This document shows, one piece after another, positions 9,867 through 18,587 of a stretch of DNA of 64,000 nt. How positions within the stretch are numbered: position 1 is the first letter of the stretch; every line of letters starts with the position of its first letter. This stretch comes from Azospirillum endophyticum. Lineage in GTDB: Bacteria; Pseudomonadota; Alphaproteobacteria; Azospirillales; Azospirillaceae. The translations under genes and the position numbers were made by a program. Under the pieces are notes generated by a model, which saw nothing but the letters and a program-made list of their open reading frames with translations, was not told the DNA's origin and did no database searches. Where the stretch lies: assembly GCF_016595245.1 (NCBI RefSeq), contig NZ_JAENHM010000073.1, positions 442,365 through 506,364 of the forward strand. The letters are read 5' to 3'.

Positions 9867-11141
9867 ATGTCCAACACCGAATTCCATCGCATCAAGCGCC
9901 TGCCGCCCTACGTCTTCGCCGAAGTCAACGCGATGAAGGCGCGAGCTAGGGCCAACGGCGCCGACATCGTCGACCTCGGCATGGGCAATCCCGACCAGGC
10001 GACCCCGCAGCACATCGTCGACAAGCTGGTCGAGGCCGTGCGCGATCCGAAGACGCACCGCTATTCGAACTCCCGCGGCATCCCCGGCCTGCGCAAGGCC
10101 CATGCCGCCTATTACAAGCGCCGCTTCAACGTCGACGTCGATCCCGAGACCGAGTGCATCGTCACCATCGGTTCGAAGGAAGGTCTGGCCAACCTCGCCC
10201 AGGCGATCACCAGCCCGGGCGACATCATCCTTGTGCCGAATCCCAGCTATCCGATCCATCCCTTCGGCTTCATCTTGGCCGGCGCCTCGGTGCGCCACCT
10301 GCCGGTGGGCATGGAGAACGGGGCGTCGACCGACATCGACAGCTTCATGATCATGCTGGAGCGCGCGGTGCGCCACAGCGTGCCGAAGCCGCTGGCGCTG
10401 GTTCTGAACTACCCGTCGAACCCGACGGCCGAGGTGGTCGGGCTGGACTTCTACCGCCCGATCGTCGAGTTCTGCCGCAAGCACGGCATCTACATCCTGT
10501 CCGATCTGGCCTACGCCGAGATCTTCTTCGACAACGACCCGCCGCCGTCGATCCTGGAGATTCCGGAAGCGCGCGAGATCGCGGTCGAGTTCACCTCGAT
10601 GTCGAAGACCTATTCGATGGCCGGCTGGCGCATCGGCTTCGCCACCGGCAACAAGACGCTGATCACCGCGCTGGCCCGCATCAAGTCGTATCTCGACTAC
10701 GGCGCCTTCACGCCGATCCAGGTCGCCGCCGCCGCCGCGCTGAACGGTCCGCAGGACTGCGTGCAGCAGGTGCGCGACATGTACAAGCAGCGCCGCGACG
10801 TGATGATCGAGGGTCTGGCCGCCGCCGGCTGGGAAGTCCCCAGCCCGAAGGCGTCGATGTTCGCCTGGGCGCCGATCCCGCCGCAATTCGCCCATCTGGG
10901 CTCGCTGGAGTTCTCCAAGCTGCTGCTGCAGCAGGCGGAGGTCGCGGTGGCGCCCGGCATCGGCTTCGGCGAATACGGCGACGGCCATGTCCGCCTGGCG
11001 ATGGTGGAGAACGTCCACCGCATCCGCCAGGCGACCCGCAACATCAAGGAGTTCTTCCGCTCCAACGCCGGCGGCGTTGCGGCGAGCAAGGACCCGGTGG
11101 CCCGCGCCGCCCTTCTGGAATCCGAGAAAGCGAAAGCCTGA
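9867..11141 (+). CDS. Class I aminotransferase, AlaC / LL-diaminopimelate aminotransferase type
   Basis: A 424-residue PLP-dependent fold-type I aminotransferase, cytoplasmic. The Schiff-base lysine is K247 in SMSKTYSMAGWRIGF. Cofactor contacts include N185 (NYPSNPTA), D213 and Y216 (LSDLAYAE) and R255. It is closest to the group containing E. coli AlaC (glutamate-pyruvate transamination) and the LL-diaminopimelate aminotransferase-like proteins that alphaproteobacteria place next to hom. The stop codon overlaps the hom start by one base (TGATG), which indicates translational coupling and a role in alanine, aspartate-family or methionine metabolism. The exact substrate is not decidable from sequence. 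Confidence 0.93.
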   Translation: MSNTEFHRIKRLPPYVFAEVNAMKARARANGADIVDLGMGNPDQATPQHIVDKLVEAVRDPKTHRYSNSRGIPGLRKAHAAYYKRRFNVDVDPETECIVTIGSKEGLANLAQAITSPGDIILVPNPSYPIHPFGFILAGASVRHLPVGMENGASTDIDSFMIMLERAVRHSVPKPLALVLNYPSNPTAEVVGLDFYRPIVEFCRKHGIYILSDLAYAEIFFDNDPPPSILEIPEAREIAVEFTSMSKTYSMAGWRIGFATGNKTLITALARIKSYLDYGAFTPIQVAAAAALNGPQDCVQQVRDMYKQRRDVMIEGLAAAGWEVPSPKASMFAWAPIPPQFAHLGSLEFSKLLLQQAEVAVAPGIGFGEYGDGHVRLAMVENVHRIRQATRNIKEFFRSNAGGVAASKDPVARAALLESEKAKA

Positions 11142-12445
11142 TGCCGAACGCCCAGCAAGCCCCCCTGAAAATCGCCGTTGCCGGCCTTGGTACGGTCGGT
11201 GCCGGTGTCCTCAAGCTGCTGGAAACGCAAGGCTCGCTGATCGAACAGCGCTGCGGCCGCCGGATCGAGGTGGTCGCGGTCAGCGCCCGGTCGAAGGGCA
11301 AGGACCGCGGCGTCGCCCTGTCGCGCGTTCAATGGTTCGACGATCCCGTCGCCATGGCCGCCCAATCCGGCGCCGATCTGGTGGTGGAGCTGATCGGCGG
11401 GTCGGAAGGCCCGGCGCGCGACACCGTCGCCACGGCGCTGGAAACCGGCAGGCATGTGGTCACCGCCAACAAGGCGCTGCTGGCGATCCACGGTACCGAG
11501 ATCGCGCAGAAGGCCGAAGCCCGCGGCTTGGCCGTCGCCTTCGAGGCGGCGGTGGCCGGCGGCATCCCGATCATCAAGGGGCTGCGCGAGGGTCTTGCCG
11601 CCAATTCCGTCTCGGAAATCCACGGCATCCTGAACGGCACCTGCAACTACATCCTGACGGAGATGCGGACCACCGGCCGCGATTTCGCCGACGTGCTGGC
11701 CGACGCCCAGGATCTCGGCTATGCCGAGGCCGATCCCAGCTTCGACGTCGACGGCGTCGATGCCGCGCACAAGCTGGCGATCCTCGCTTCCGTCGCCTTC
11801 GGCACGGCGGTCGATTTCGCCTCCGTCTTCATCGAGGGCATCCGGCAGGTCGCGGCGGTCGATTTCGACTATGCCGATCAGCTCGGCTTCCGCATCAAGC
11901 TGCTGGGCATCGCCCGGCGCACCGATGCCGGGATCGAGCAGCGCGTGCATCCCTGCATGGTGCCGAAGACCGCTCCGATCGCCTCGGTGGACGGCGTCTT
12001 CAATGCCGTGGTGGCCCAGGCCGATTTCGCCGACCGGGTGCTGTTCGTCGGCCGCGGCGCCGGCGCCGGCCCGACCGCGTCGGCGGTGGTGGCCGATCTG
12101 ATCGACATCGCCCGCGGGCGGTCGACGCCCATTTTCGGCGTCTCGGCCGGGCTGCTGGGTGCCGCCACCCCTTCGCCGATGGAAGCGCGCCGCGGGGCGT
12201 ACTACGTCCGCCTGATGGTGAAGGACCGTCCCGGTGTGATAGCGGATATCGCGGCGGCGATGCGCGACCAGGGCGTCTCGATGGAGCAGTTCCTGCAACG
12301 CGGCCGTTCGCCGGACGAAGGCGTTCCGGTGGTCCTGACCACCCATGACACCGACGAGGCGTCCATGCAGCGCGCGCTTGCGACCATCGCTGCCAGCGAC
12401 ACGGTTCTGGAGCCGCCGCGGATGATCCGGATCGAGCAGTTCTGA
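11141..12445 (+). CDS. hom: Homoserine dehydrogenase with ACT domain
   Basis: A 434-residue NAD(P)-dependent enzyme that reduces aspartate semialdehyde to homoserine, the branch point to threonine and methionine. The Rossmann motif GLGTVGAGV lies near residues 14-22. The substrate domain contains the conserved TANKALLA, EAAVAGGIPIIKGLREGL and GILNGTCNYILT segments with the catalytic lysine region. An ACT regulatory domain occupies about 350-430 (RLMVKDRPGVIADIAA), consistent with threonine feedback inhibition as in most monofunctional Hom proteins. The start overlaps the aminotransferase stop by one base. glpX follows after about 97 bases in the same direction. Confidence 0.96.
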   Translation: MPNAQQAPLKIAVAGLGTVGAGVLKLLETQGSLIEQRCGRRIEVVAVSARSKGKDRGVALSRVQWFDDPVAMAAQSGADLVVELIGGSEGPARDTVATALETGRHVVTANKALLAIHGTEIAQKAEARGLAVAFEAAVAGGIPIIKGLREGLAANSVSEIHGILNGTCNYILTEMRTTGRDFADVLADAQDLGYAEADPSFDVDGVDAAHKLAILASVAFGTAVDFASVFIEGIRQVAAVDFDYADQLGFRIKLLGIARRTDAGIEQRVHPCMVPKTAPIASVDGVFNAVVAQADFADRVLFVGRGAGAGPTASAVVADLIDIARGRSTPIFGVSAGLLGAATPSPMEARRGAYYVRLMVKDRPGVIADIAAAMRDQGVSMEQFLQRGRSPDEGVPVVLTTHDTDEASMQRALATIAASDTVLEPPRMIRIEQF

Positions 12446-12542
12446 GCCAGAGCCTATTCCGAACAGGACAGCCTTGACCTGCCCCGTTTCCCACCTAACC
12501 AAACACAGCCTGATACGACCGAAGAGTCGGGGGGAGCACACG

Positions 12543-13544
12543 ATGTCTACGCCGTCTACGCATGTCGACCTGTCCCACATGGACCGCAACCTCGCGCTGG
12601 AGGCCGTCCGCGTGACCGAGGCCGCCGCCCTGTCGGCCTCGCTGCTGATGGGCCGCGGCGACGAGAAGCTGGCAGACCAGGCCGCGGTCGACGCCATGCG
12701 CCAGGCGCTCAACACGCTCTACATCGACGGCACCGTCGTGATCGGCGAGGGTGAGCGCGACGAGGCTCCGATGCTGTACATCGGCGAGAAGGTCGGCGCC
12801 GGCATCGGCTCCGGCCCGAAGGTCGACATCGCGCTCGACCCGCTGGAAGGCACCACCATCTGCGCCACCGGCGGTCCGAACTCGCTGGCCGTCATCGCCA
12901 TGGCGGAGGAGGGCGGCTTCCTGAACGCTCCCGACGTCTACATGGACAAGATCGCCGTCGGCGCCGGCCTGCCGGACAACGTCGTCGATCTGGATGAGAC
13001 GCCGGCCAACAACCTGAAGGCGCTGGCCGCCGCCAAGGGCACCGAGGTGCAGGAACTGCTGGTCTGCATCCTGAACCGTCCGCGCCATGCCGAGCTGATC
13101 GCCCGCGTCCGCGAAGCCGGCGCCCGCATCATGCTGATCAACGACGGCGACGTGTCGGGCGTCATCGCCACCAGCCAGGCCGGCACCGGCGTCGACATGT
13201 ATGTCGGCTCCGGCGGTGCGCCGGAAGGCGTGCTGGCCGCAGCGGCGCTGCGCTGCATCGGCGGCCAGTTCCAGGGCCGCCTGCTGTTCCGCAACGACGA
13301 CGAGAAGGCCCGCGCCGCCAAGTGGGGCGTCACCGACCTCGACAAGAAGTACAGCCTGCACGAGCTGGCGCGCGGCAACGTCATGTTCGCCGCCACCGGC
13401 GTCACCGACGGCGCCATGCTGAAGGGCGTCCGCCGCTTCCCCGGCGGTGCCTACACCCACTCGGTGATCATGCGCTCCAAGTCGGGCACGGTCCGCTACA
13501 TCGAGGCGCACCACAACCTGTCGCGCAAGGTGAGCGTGAAGTAA
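12543..13544 (+). CDS. glpX: Class II fructose-1,6-bisphosphatase GlpX
   Basis: A 333-residue metal-dependent phosphatase converting fructose 1,6-bisphosphate to fructose 6-phosphate in gluconeogenesis and, where present, the Calvin cycle. Family signatures are VVIGEGERDEAPMLYIGE, the metal-binding DPLEGTT, INDGDVSGVIA, GSGGAPEGVLAAAALRC and the C-terminal RRFPGGAYTHS. The length is standard. The ATG at 12543 follows a GGGGGAG ribosome site. It is the last gene of the aminotransferase-hom-glpX run and ends in a 16-bp terminator stem. The order is characteristic of Rhodospirillales, where the next gene is often recJ; here an oppositely oriented esterase follows instead. Confidence 0.97.
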   Translation: MSTPSTHVDLSHMDRNLALEAVRVTEAAALSASLLMGRGDEKLADQAAVDAMRQALNTLYIDGTVVIGEGERDEAPMLYIGEKVGAGIGSGPKVDIALDPLEGTTICATGGPNSLAVIAMAEEGGFLNAPDVYMDKIAVGAGLPDNVVDLDETPANNLKALAAAKGTEVQELLVCILNRPRHAELIARVREAGARIMLINDGDVSGVIATSQAGTGVDMYVGSGGAPEGVLAAAALRCIGGQFQGRLLFRNDDEKARAAKWGVTDLDKKYSLHELARGNVMFAATGVTDGAMLKGVRRFPGGAYTHSVIMRSKSGTVRYIEAHHNLSRKVSVK

Positions 13545-13587
13545 GGGTTTCGTCGCCGGTCCTGGGCACAGGGCCGGACGATCTAAG

Positions 13588-13624
13588 GAAAGGGCGCGCG
13601 GGAGACAATCCCGCGCGCCCTTTC
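13588..13624. terminator. Strong, probably bidirectional terminator between glpX and the esterase
   Basis: A perfect 16-bp stem (GAAAGGGCGCGCGGGA at 13588-13603 pairs with 13609-13624) has a five-base GACAA loop and is followed by TTTGT. The flanking A and T runs let it work for both converging genes. Confidence 0.9.
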
Positions 13625-13649
13625 CTTTGTCCAATTCCCCTGGGAGTGG

Positions 13650-15557
13650 TTACGGCTTGCTGCTCGCGGTCGTCTGCGCGGCGGCGGGATAGACGCCCAG
13701 CGTGTTCCACAATGCCGAGCAGTTGCTCGCCTGATCCATACCGGAGACCGGCATCGTCGCCACCGACGCCCGGCTGTTGAAGACGTTCAGCGCGCCGGTG
13801 GGAGTGTAGGCGGTCAGTCCGGCCGGGGCGGTCGGGTTCTTAGCGAAGCTGGCCCAGGTGGAGGTCATCGTGCCGGCCAGCGTGCTGTCAGCCTGCGGGG
13901 GCTGGCCGACCAGGACGTTCAGCGTGCTGAACACATAAGGCAGCTCGTTGGCATGGCAGACATTGCCGTTGCTCGGCGAGCAGGCCTGAACCGCCTCGCC
14001 CTTCGCCGTCTTGTAGAGATCGTAGATCGGCTGCTGCCCGAACAGATAGCCGTAGATCGGCGTCGTGCCCTTGACCTTGGCGATCTGGCCGTAGGCCTGT
14101 CCGGCCGTCCACAGGTTGGCGCAGTGGAAGGCGAAGTCGTCGATCAGGAGGTTGGTCGTCTGGGCGGTGCCGTTGGTGATCTTGTCCTTGCCGAAATAGG
14201 ACGGCGAGTTGGCCGCCGGAGCGACATAGGGCAGCTGGCCGGCACTGTTCTTGTAGGCGGCGATCGTCTTCCGCGCGGTGTCGTCGGGAATCGCCTTCGA
14301 CAGGATCTTGTTGTATTCCACCGGCAGGTAGGGGCCGGGAACACCGGCCGCGATCATCGCGGCGAAGATCGCCCCCTCGTCGGCGTTGACGCCGAACAGG
14401 AAGGGCTTCTGCGGCATTCCGCCGGCGAATCCGGCGATCGGCTGGGCGACGACGTCGCTGCCGTCGATGGTGGGGGCCCAGGGCAGCGAATCCGCCAGGG
14501 CCCCGCCGGCAGGGGCAGGGCCGCCGCCGTTGCCGATGCCCAGGTTGAGGAAGTCGGCCTGGGCCGCCAGGATGGTGTTGGCCGACAGGCCCTGCAGCCA
14601 CGCCATGTTGCCGGGGCAGCTCAGGAGCTTGAGCGTCTTGGTGCAGAGCCAGTGGATGAAGTTCGTCCCCTGGCGCCGGGTGTCGGCGATGGGGCGGTAC
14701 AGCGAGCCGATCGGGTTGCTTTCCATGATCGCCGCCTGGAACAGCGGGGCGCTGGCCGGGGAGGCGAACAGATGCAGCCCGGCCGACATCGCACCGGCGC
14801 TCTCACCGAACAGCGTCACCTGCGACGGATCGCCGCCGAAGCGGGCGATGTTGGCCTGGACCCACCGCAGGGCGTTGCGCTGGTCGTCCAGGCCGAAATT
14901 GCCGTTGATGTCGACCGTCTGCGCGCCCTTGGTGCCGTCCGCCGGAACCTGGGCCGCCATGAAGCCCAGCGCGCCCAGCCGGTAGTTCAGCGTGACCACG
15001 ACGACGTCGTTCGTCGCCAGCGCCGTCCCGTCATAGATCGGCGAGCCGCCGGACCCCAGAACGAAGGCGCCGCCGTGGATGAACACCATCACCGGCAGTT
15101 TGGCCGTTGGGTTGTTCAGCGAGGCGGATGGCGCCCAGACATTGAGATAGAGGCAATCCTCGCCGGTCGCCGGCGGCTCGTCGTTCCAGGCCGGCAGCTT
15201 CTGCATGCACTGGTTCTGCACATTCACCGCCTGCATGGCGGGGGAGGGCGGCCAGGACGCCACCGCGCTGGGCATCCAGCGGTTCGGCGGCACCGGCTGC
15301 TGCGCGACGTAGGGAATGCCGCGATAGGCGGTCACCCCGGCCGTCTCCTGGGCGCCGCAGAGTGCGGCGGTGGCGTTCGTCGCATCGGTCCAGATCGTCG
15401 TCGGATCGGACGAGGTACAAGCGGGGGATGACGGCGGTTGGGGGTTGGGTTTTGCCGGAGGGGGAGTGGCCGCCCAAGCGGCCTGTCCCAGGAGGGGCAG
15501 GGCGAGGAGTCCGGCGACAACCAGGGAATTGATCGCTCTTTTCGGAATGATCTTCAT
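13650..15557 (-). CDS. Secreted type-B carboxylesterase/lipase family protein
   Basis: A 635-residue alpha/beta-hydrolase of the carboxylesterase family (PF00135). A Sec signal peptide occupies about 1-29 (basic KRAINS, hydrophobic VVAGLLALPLL, cleavage near AWA-A). The oxyanion-hole motif FIHGGAFVLGS, the GCAQ-like cysteine context CGAQET and EDCLYLNVWAP are typical. The nucleophile is S253 in the GESAGAM elbow, with a likely acid in GVNADEGAIF and histidine in HANELPYVF. It should hydrolyse esters in the periplasm or outside the cell; the natural substrate is unknown. I chose the ATG at 15557 because it gives a proper signal peptide and has GAGG nine bases upstream. It converges with glpX. 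Confidence 0.9.
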   Translation of the reverse strand: MKIIPKRAINSLVVAGLLALPLLGQAAWAATPPPAKPNPQPPSSPACTSSDPTTIWTDATNATAALCGAQETAGVTAYRGIPYVAQQPVPPNRWMPSAVASWPPSPAMQAVNVQNQCMQKLPAWNDEPPATGEDCLYLNVWAPSASLNNPTAKLPVMVFIHGGAFVLGSGGSPIYDGTALATNDVVVVTLNYRLGALGFMAAQVPADGTKGAQTVDINGNFGLDDQRNALRWVQANIARFGGDPSQVTLFGESAGAMSAGLHLFASPASAPLFQAAIMESNPIGSLYRPIADTRRQGTNFIHWLCTKTLKLLSCPGNMAWLQGLSANTILAAQADFLNLGIGNGGGPAPAGGALADSLPWAPTIDGSDVVAQPIAGFAGGMPQKPFLFGVNADEGAIFAAMIAAGVPGPYLPVEYNKILSKAIPDDTARKTIAAYKNSAGQLPYVAPAANSPSYFGKDKITNGTAQTTNLLIDDFAFHCANLWTAGQAYGQIAKVKGTTPIYGYLFGQQPIYDLYKTAKGEAVQACSPSNGNVCHANELPYVFSTLNVLVGQPPQADSTLAGTMTSTWASFAKNPTAPAGLTAYTPTGALNVFNSRASVATMPVSGMDQASNCSALWNTLGVYPAAAQTTASSKP

Positions 15558-15842
15558 GGCGAGTGGCCTCGACGGTGGAATGTCAGAGAATATTCCGTCC
15601 AATTAATACGCGTACTCCTATCGATTTATGATTTCAGGATGCAAACACTCCTAATTTATTCGCGCGCCCAGCTTACCGGGAGGGTTGCCGATCGCCTCGG
15701 CCCCCGGAATTCCTGCATGTCTCTGTTCCATCCGCTCCGCGCAAGGCTGAAATGGCCTCGGCGCAGGGTGTTGTCTGTTGATTTCGCAAGTGCAAAAGCC
15801 AAAATAGGCTCATGTAATCAGCGCCAAGCGCAGGAGATCATC

Positions 15843-16055
15843 ATGGCCTACTCTTCGATGCAGTCTACGTCTGGTGAATTGTTTGCCGCCGGAACAAAGG
15901 AAACCTCCCTCTTTCAACGTGCCGTCCATTGGGTTCGCGAGCGAATTGAACTTCGTCGTGCCGAAAATGAGCTGATCCATATGTCCGATGCCGAACTGTC
16001 GGACATCGGGCTGACCCGCGGCGAAATCCACATGGCGGTCCGTCGCGGCGCCTGA
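15843..16055 (+). CDS. DUF1127 (YjiS-like) small protein
   Basis: A 70-residue protein with the DUF1127 domain at its C-terminus (RRAENELIHMSDAELSDIGLTR, about 38-59), preceded by an amphipathic segment. DUF1127 proteins of alphaproteobacteria are small, Arg-rich, often stress-induced, and some influence RNA turnover or phosphate and carbon metabolism; which role applies here is unknown. The start is supported by AGGAG seven bases before the ATG. The gene is flanked by a 285-base AT-richer upstream region and a clear terminator, so it is an independent transcription unit. Confidence 0.9.
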   Translation: MAYSSMQSTSGELFAAGTKETSLFQRAVHWVRERIELRRAENELIHMSDAELSDIGLTRGEIHMAVRRGA

Positions 16056-16152
16056 CGGCAGGCCGGTGAAAGGCCGGGCTGTCGACCGGCCGGCTATCGA
16101 AGGGTTTGCCCACAGAGTCTGGCGCAAGGCGGCCGATCGAGTCCCGAATGCG

Positions 16153-16181
16153 GAAAGCCCCGGAAAATTACCGGGGCTTTC
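16153..16181 (+). terminator. Intrinsic terminator downstream of the DUF1127 gene
   Basis: GAAAGCCCCGG (16153-16163) pairs with CCGGGGCTTTC (16171-16181) around an AAAATTA loop. It lies about 100 bases after the DUF1127 stop and before the kinase start, so it isolates the two units. Confidence 0.85.
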
Positions 16182-16275
16182 GCATATGAACCACCATTAA
16201 CCTTTTCTTCATGGACCCTGCCCATGCGGCACATATGCCTGGGAAGGGTTGCGCGATGCAGCATGATTATGGTTA

Positions 16276-17580
16276 ATGAAGTTTAACATTATCCCCGGTT
16301 CTGTTCGAAAATGGAAACGGGGCGCCTTCGGGAACCCCATCATCCTCCGTGAGAGCCGTGGACGAAGCATGAGTCTCATTCATCGCCTTCAGTCGCTGGA
16401 AGCGGAGCGGGATGCCGCCCGGGAGGAAGCCGAGCGCGCCAATCTCGCGAAGTCGAAATTCCTCGCCGCCGCCAGCCACGACCTCCGCCAGCCGCTCCAA
16501 GCCCTGTTCTTCCTGTCCGCCGCGCTCGCCCGCCATGTCGGCGATCATGGCGGGCGCGATCTGCTGTCCCGGCTCGACCAGGGCTTGGACACGATGAAGG
16601 GGCTGCTGGACGGCCTGCTGGAGGTGTCGCGGCTGGAGGCCGGGGTGGTGACCCCGGTGCTGGACACCTTCGCAGCCAGCGAGATCGCCGATGCGATCGA
16701 CGCAACCTATGGCGAGCAGGCGACCTCCAAGGGGCTGGTGTGGCGGGTGGAAAGTTGCGACGCGGTCCTGCGCAGCGACCGTGGCCTGCTGATGCAACTG
16801 CTGCGCAATCTGGTCGACAATGCCCTCCGCTATACCGAGGCCGGGGCGATCCGCATCCGCTGCCGCATCGATTCCTCGGCAGGGGACGACCGTCTGGCGA
16901 TCGAGGTGCAGGACACCGGAATCGGCATTCCGCCCGAACATCTCGACCGCATCTTCGAAGAGTTCCATCAGGTCGACAACCCCGAACGTGACCGGCTGCG
17001 CGGGTTGGGTCTGGGATTGGCCATCGTGCGGCGGCTGTCGCAGCTGCTCGACCACCCGGTCGAGGTGCGGTCGGTGCAGGGGCAGGGCTCCGCCTTCCGC
17101 GTCCTGGTGCCGCTCGCACCGGCCCGCTTCCTCGCCGGACGGGCGGGAGGCCCGGAGCGGCCGCCGACGATCGACCGGCCGCGTCTGGCAGTGCTGGTCG
17201 ACGACGACGCGGTGGTGCTGCTGGGGTTGCAGACGGTGCTGACCGAATGGGGCTTCCGCGTCGTCGCCGCCGACAGCGCCGACCGGGCGATGGACCGGCT
17301 GGAGTCGCTGGGGCGGGTGCCCGACATCGTCATCGCCGATTACCGGCTGCGCGAGGGGCGGGTCGGCACCGAGGTGATTCGCCGCGTGCGCGGACGCTAT
17401 GGTGCGGAGGTTCCCGCCCTGATCCTGACCGGCGAGACCGGTGCCGACACGCTGGCCGATGCCTCGGCCCACGGCGTCGCGATCCTGCACAAGCCGGTGA
17501 CCCCGCGCCAACTCCAGGCCGAGGTCGATCGCCAGCTGCGGATCACGCGTGGCAGTGACGTGGCGCAAGCGGCGCAATAG
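16276..17580 (+). CDS. Soluble hybrid histidine kinase with receiver domain
   Basis: A 434-residue cytoplasmic kinase without membrane helices. A short coiled coil (about 35-58) leads into HisKA with H68 in ASHDLRQPLQAL, a variant H-box of the group with Gln after Arg. The HATPase domain follows with NLVDNALRYTE, QDTGIGIPPE and LGLGLAIV. The receiver (about 303-420) has the acidic cluster DDD (309-311), phospho-acceptor D355 in IVIADYRL and the lysine in LHKPV. It lacks its own sensor, so input probably comes from a partner. The ATG at 16276 has no clear ribosome site; an in-frame ATG at 16369 is a plausible shorter start. No regulator adjoins it. Confidence 0.9.
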   Translation: MKFNIIPGSVRKWKRGAFGNPIILRESRGRSMSLIHRLQSLEAERDAAREEAERANLAKSKFLAAASHDLRQPLQALFFLSAALARHVGDHGGRDLLSRLDQGLDTMKGLLDGLLEVSRLEAGVVTPVLDTFAASEIADAIDATYGEQATSKGLVWRVESCDAVLRSDRGLLMQLLRNLVDNALRYTEAGAIRIRCRIDSSAGDDRLAIEVQDTGIGIPPEHLDRIFEEFHQVDNPERDRLRGLGLGLAIVRRLSQLLDHPVEVRSVQGQGSAFRVLVPLAPARFLAGRAGGPERPPTIDRPRLAVLVDDDAVVLLGLQTVLTEWGFRVVAADSADRAMDRLESLGRVPDIVIADYRLREGRVGTEVIRRVRGRYGAEVPALILTGETGADTLADASAHGVAILHKPVTPRQLQAEVDRQLRITRGSDVAQAAQ

Positions 17581-17647
17581 GCACGCGGAGCGACGGCATT
17601 CCGGCCCGGCCCAGCCCGACCTGGTCCGCCGTTCCTGATCCCGATCC

Positions 17648-17962
17648 TTAAATGAGCGCCTCTTGGCGCATGCCATCCACCACGTCCCCCGCCGGGGCGG
17701 CGTCACGGTCATGGCCGTCCAGCGCGCCGCGGCCATTTTCCGTCAGACGGCAGACCAACCAATCCGGCTTCAGCGGGTTTTCGAACCAGCGCTCCGCCCA
17801 GCCGGCCTTCAGGCAGGCCTCGATGGTCGCCTTCTTCACGCGTTGTCCGCGCTCGTCGAACAGCGGCAGCTTGCCGCCGGGCTGCTCCAGCCCACGGCGC
17901 AGCCACGCCCCCTGGATGTCGGACGGGGTGCTGCGGGACGGCTGGCGGCGGGACTTGGCCAT
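17648..17962 (-). CDS. Small conserved-looking hypothetical protein
   Basis: A 104-residue basic protein that I do not recognise. It begins with a Lys/Arg/Ser-rich tail, then a compact segment with WLRRGLEQPGGKLPLFDE and a W-x-x-x-W-F-E-N-P-L-K-P-D-W-L-V-C-R-L-T region. The pattern resembles a small winged-helix fold (the TENGRGAL end is reminiscent of a wing), but that is only a guess. Codon use matches neighbouring genes, which supports expression. The ATG at 17962 has a weak ribosome site, and the frame extends to 18040 without an ATG. It diverges from cutA and converges with the kinase. Confidence 0.6.
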   Translation of the reverse strand: MAKSRRQPSRSTPSDIQGAWLRRGLEQPGGKLPLFDERGQRVKKATIEACLKAGWAERWFENPLKPDWLVCRLTENGRGALDGHDRDAAPAGDVVDGMRQEALI

Positions 17963-18090
17963 GGGGTGAACGACTCTTGCGGCTTTTGGGATCGGACGGG
18001 CTTGCCGGCCCCGGTGAGGGCTGTGGCAAACTGCGGGCATCCTACGCGAAAGCGCGTCGCCGGTGCATCGAAAAGGAGGGAGGTTCCCCC

Positions 18091-18423
18091 ATGCCGGAAA
18101 CCCGGAAAGCCGATCTGGTCTTCGTCTACGTCACCACAGGCTCGAAGGAGGAGGCCTTGCGCATCGGCCGCATCCTGGTGGAGGAGCGGCTGGCCGCCTG
18201 CGCCAACGTGCTGGACGGCATGACCTCGGTCTATCGCTGGAACGGCGCGGTGGAGCAGGCCGAAGAAGCGGTGCTGATCGCCAAGACGCGGTCCTCCCTG
18301 TTCGACCGCCTCACCGACCGTGTGCGCGAGCTGCACAGCTATGATACGCCCTGCGTCGTCGAGTTGACGCTGGCGCGTGGCAACCCGGACTATCTGGACT
18401 GGTTGCGGGCCGAGACCGGCTGA
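18091..18423 (+). CDS. cutA: CutA1 divalent-cation tolerance protein
   Basis: A 110-residue cytoplasmic protein forming a ferredoxin-like trimer in known family members, linked historically to copper tolerance though its exact role is unsettled. Diagnostic segments are VYVTTGSKEEALRIGRILVEE, LAACANVL, SVYRWNGAVEQAEE and the C-terminal LHSYDTPCVVEL. Length is normal. The ATG at 18091 follows a strong GGAGGG ribosome site. It is a single gene between a divergent hypothetical and moeA. Confidence 0.96.
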   Translation: MPETRKADLVFVYVTTGSKEEALRIGRILVEERLAACANVLDGMTSVYRWNGAVEQAEEAVLIAKTRSSLFDRLTDRVRELHSYDTPCVVELTLARGNPDYLDWLRAETG

Positions 18424-18587
18424 ACCGCGGAGATGTCGGGATCGGAAAGCAACATCTTGACGCCGATCAAAGTCGGGCGTTGCAGTTGCAGGTAGGAAGG
18501 ACGCTGCCGGCGAGGCAACGTTGTCGCGCGTCATATCCGCATCGAATCAACGCAGCGCCGGCCCACCTTATCGAGGACACCGAGATC

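Noticed and set aside
18424-18587. A molybdenum-cofactor riboswitch upstream of moeA
   Set aside because: The leader is long enough, but I could not find the conserved core pairing or the GGCC/CCUCC segments of the Moco motif.
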